Part shown: in pieces, positions 62,078 through 64,000 of the stretch
Layout of the letters: each line of letters starts with the position of its first letter
Position numbering within the stretch: the stretch's first letter is position 1
Source of the DNA: CAZUYC01 sp964624475
GTDB lineage: Bacteria; Myxococcota_A; UBA9160; SMWR01
NCBI GenBank assembly: GCA_964624475.1
Contig: CAZUYC010000015.1
Coordinates: 1-64,000 of the forward strand
Direction of reading: 5' to 3'
Length of the DNA: 64,000 nt
The notes under the pieces: model-generated
The model's database searches: none
Seen by the model: only the letters and a program-made list of their open reading frames with translations
Told to the model about the DNA's origin: nothing
Made by a program: the position numbers and the translations under genes

Positions 62078-63666
62078 TGGCCACGGTCCATGACGCGATC
62101 GTCGTCGGGGGCGGACACAACGGGCTGACCTGCGCCGCCTACCTGGCCCGGGCCGGACGCAAGGTGCTGGTCCTCGAACGGCGCCACATCCTGGGTGGCG
62201 CGACGGTCAGCGAGGAGACCTATCCGGGGTTCACCTTCTCGTCGTGCTCCTACGTGGTGAGCCTGCTGCGCCCGCAGATCATCCGCGAGCTGGAGCTCTC
62301 CAGGCACGGCCTCGAGATCCTGCCGCTCGACTGGACCTACTCGCCCTACGAGGACGGCGCCGCGCTGCTGCGCGGCCCCGACCCCGAGATGAACCGCCGC
62401 AACATCGCGCGCTTCTCGCCGCGCGACGCGGATCGCTACGCGCTCTTCGGCCAGGCCATGGGAGAGCTCGGGCGACTGGTCAAGCCGCTGATCGAGGCGC
62501 CGACACCCGACCCCTCCCGCCTCGACCTCAGGACGATCCTCGAGCTGCTGCGGCTGGGCCGGCGATTCCGGGCGCTCGGCGAGGACGCGATCGCCACGAA
62601 CCTCAAGATGATGACGATGAGCGCCGTCGACTTCCTGAGCGAATGGTTCGAGTCCGAGCGCCTGATCGGGCCGATGAGCGTGAGCGGCATCATCGGCACC
62701 TTCCTCGGCGTCCGATCGCCGGGAACCGCCTACGTGTTGCTCCACCACTACATGGGCGAGATCGACGGCGCCTTCCGGGCCTGGGGGCTGCAGAAGGGCG
62801 GGACCGGCGGGGTGGCCATGGCCATCGCGCGCTCCGCGCAGGCCTTCGGCGCCGAGATCCGGACCTCGTCGCCGGTCGCGCGGATCCTGATCCGCGGGGG
62901 CGAGGCGCAGGGCGTCGTGCTGGAGAACGGCGACGAGCACTTCGCCAGGACGGTGATCAGCGGCGCCGACCCGCACCGCACCTTCCTCGGCATGGTCGGC
63001 GAGGAATGGCTCGACGCCGACTTCGCCCGGCAGATCCGGCGCTTCAAGATGCGCGGGTCGTCGGGAAAGGTGAATCTGGCGCTCGACTCCCTGCCCGAGC
63101 TCCCGGGCCTCGGGAGCGACTCCCCGGCGCTCAAGGGCGACATCACCATCTCGCCGAGCGTGGACTACCTCGAGCGCGCGTACGACGACGCGAAGTACGG
63201 CCGCTTCTCGCGGCGGCCCTGCCTGGACTGCGTGATCCCGTCGCTCTCGGATCCGTCGGTGGCGCCGCCGGGCAAGCACGTGATGAGCATCTTCGTCCAG
63301 TACGCGCCCTACAAGCTGAAGGAGGGGCCGGCGGACTGGGAGAACCAGCGCGAGGCCTTCGGCGATACGGTGCTCGACACGCTGGAGCGCTTCCTCCCGG
63401 GCATCCAGAAGCGCATCCTCCACCGCCAGGTGCTGACGCCGTGGGATCTCGAGCAGACCTACGGCCTGACCGAGGGCAACATCTTCCACGGCGAGCTGAG
63501 CCTGGAGCAGCTCGCCTTCCTGCGGCCGGTCGCGGGCTGGGCCCGCTACAAGACGCCGATCCGGAAGCTCTGGCTCTGCGGCTCGGGTGCGCACCCGGGT
63601 GGCGGAATCATGGCTGCGCCCGGGCAGCTGTGCGCGAGGACCATGCTGAGATCGAGGGCGCTATGA
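62077..63666 (+). CDS. FAD oxidoreductase 2, CrtI/PYROXD2-like
   Basis: 529 residues, a paralogue of the 58.1 kb enzyme. The N-terminal IVVGGGHNGLTCAAYLARAG and the C-terminal YGLTEGNIFHGELSLEQLAF, LCGSGAHPGGGIMAAPG match it closely. HGLEILPLDWTYSPYEDGAA differs, so the substrate pocket has changed. Two such copies flanking an amine oxidase and a GcvT-like gene suggest subunits or successive steps on one substrate. The ATG overlaps the previous stop, and its own TGA overlaps the next ATG (ATGA at 63663). Confidence 0.88.
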   Translation: MATVHDAIVVGGGHNGLTCAAYLARAGRKVLVLERRHILGGATVSEETYPGFTFSSCSYVVSLLRPQIIRELELSRHGLEILPLDWTYSPYEDGAALLRGPDPEMNRRNIARFSPRDADRYALFGQAMGELGRLVKPLIEAPTPDPSRLDLRTILELLRLGRRFRALGEDAIATNLKMMTMSAVDFLSEWFESERLIGPMSVSGIIGTFLGVRSPGTAYVLLHHYMGEIDGAFRAWGLQKGGTGGVAMAIARSAQAFGAEIRTSSPVARILIRGGEAQGVVLENGDEHFARTVISGADPHRTFLGMVGEEWLDADFARQIRRFKMRGSSGKVNLALDSLPELPGLGSDSPALKGDITISPSVDYLERAYDDAKYGRFSRRPCLDCVIPSLSDPSVAPPGKHVMSIFVQYAPYKLKEGPADWENQREAFGDTVLDTLERFLPGIQKRILHRQVLTPWDLEQTYGLTEGNIFHGELSLEQLAFLRPVAGWARYKTPIRKLWLCGSGAHPGGGIMAAPGQLCARTMLRSRAL

Positions 63667-64000
63667 GCCACGCGATCGTCATCGGCGCGGGGCACAACGG
63701 GCTGGTCGCCGCCCTCCAGCTGGCGCGGGCCGGCCGCGAGGTCACCCTCGTCGAGCGGCGCAGCGACGTGGGCGGGCTCTGCGCCGCGACCGGGCTCCAC
63801 CCCGGTTTCACCGTCCCCGGCCTGCTCCACGACACCACGGGCGTGCGTCGCGACGTGGCCGCGGCGCTCGGCCTCTCGCGCTTCGGCCTCGAGTTCGAGG
63901 CGCAAGCGCCCGCCGTGCTCGCGGCGCACTCGGCGCACCGGGGAGTGGTCCTGCACGCCGACGGCCGGCGCTCTCGCGACGAGCTCGAGGCGCTGCACAA
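63663..64000 (+). CDS. FAD oxidoreductase 3, CrtI-like, cut by window edge
   Basis: 112 codons visible; the 3' end lies outside. The FAD-binding start is IVIGAGHNGLVAALQLARAG followed by ERRSDVGGLCAATGLHPGFT, the same family as the two enzymes upstream but more diverged. The overlapping ATGA with the previous stop shows that the operon continues. Confidence 0.85.
   Translation, partial: MSHAIVIGAGHNGLVAALQLARAGREVTLVERRSDVGGLCAATGLHPGFTVPGLLHDTTGVRRDVAAALGLSRFGLEFEAQAPAVLAAHSAHRGVVLHADGRRSRDELEALH

Overview
This is a GC-rich bacterial chromosome segment. It encodes a TonB energy transducer, a TonB-dependent receptor, an outer-membrane barrel candidate, many lipobox or signal-peptide proteins and a PEP-CTERM protein, which together indicate a Gram-negative proteobacterium-like or myxococcote-like organism. 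No rRNA, tRNA, CRISPR array or phage module was seen, and no marker gene fixes the lineage. Both strands are densely coded, and many genes overlap by ATGA, GTGA or CTGA.

Layout. 1-5.5 kb (minus): M20 peptidase, amidohydrolase, Rieske oxygenase, TonB and a TPR protein cut by the window edge. 5.6-6.8 kb (plus): a PLP-dependent decarboxylase of the ornithine/diaminopimelate type. 6.8-13.2 kb (minus): P1 (DmpA-type) peptidase, S9 peptidase, polytopic membrane protein, GFA-type zinc protein and a lipoprotein. 13.3-15.9 kb (plus): a beta-propeller/PHP hydrolase. 15.9-19.7 kb (minus): a lipoprotein, a VapBC-type toxin-antitoxin pair and an exported amidohydrolase. 19.6-22.9 kb (plus): a metallopeptidase and a fold-type-I decarboxylase, followed by an 88-nt near-perfect hairpin. 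23-27.5 kb (minus): a CocE-type hydrolase, an IS91-like transposase scrap, and an RnfD-like membrane domain fused to Sel1 repeats. 27.7-30.3 kb (minus): a histidine-rich polytopic protein and a decayed diaminopimelate decarboxylase. 30.4-38.1 kb: a barrel candidate, a sulfatase, a PEP-CTERM protein divergent from a PrsT-like TPR lipoprotein, and an unknown protein. 38.1-43.1 kb (minus): homocysteine methyltransferase, MFS permease and TonB receptor in one operon. 43.2-47 kb (minus): S9 peptidase and D-aminoacylase. 47.1-52.7 kb: lysine 2,3-aminomutase and a class III aminotransferase (plus) facing a CoA-transferase and a thiolase (minus). 52.7-56.4 kb: an accessory patch with a REP-associated (RAYT/HUH) transposase and remnants of several other elements. 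56.6-64 kb (plus): a POT peptide transporter and a run of FAD oxidoreductases with a GcvT-like protein, cut by the right edge.

How the genes fit together. Two themes recur. One is scavenging of peptides and blocked or unusual amino acids: exported S9, M20, P1, M2/M3 and CocE hydrolases, amidohydrolases, N-acyl-D-amino-acid deacylase, POT and MFS carriers, and TonB receptor plus TonB, feeding PLP decarboxylases, KamA, an aminotransferase, a CoA-transferase and a thiolase. The other is methyl-group or amine oxidation: the Rieske oxygenase, the homocysteine methyltransferase operon, and the 58-64 kb operon combining amine-oxidase-like flavoproteins with a folate-type GcvT protein. The last operon is the strongest candidate for an uncharacterised pathway. 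All functional links are inferred from families and gene order.
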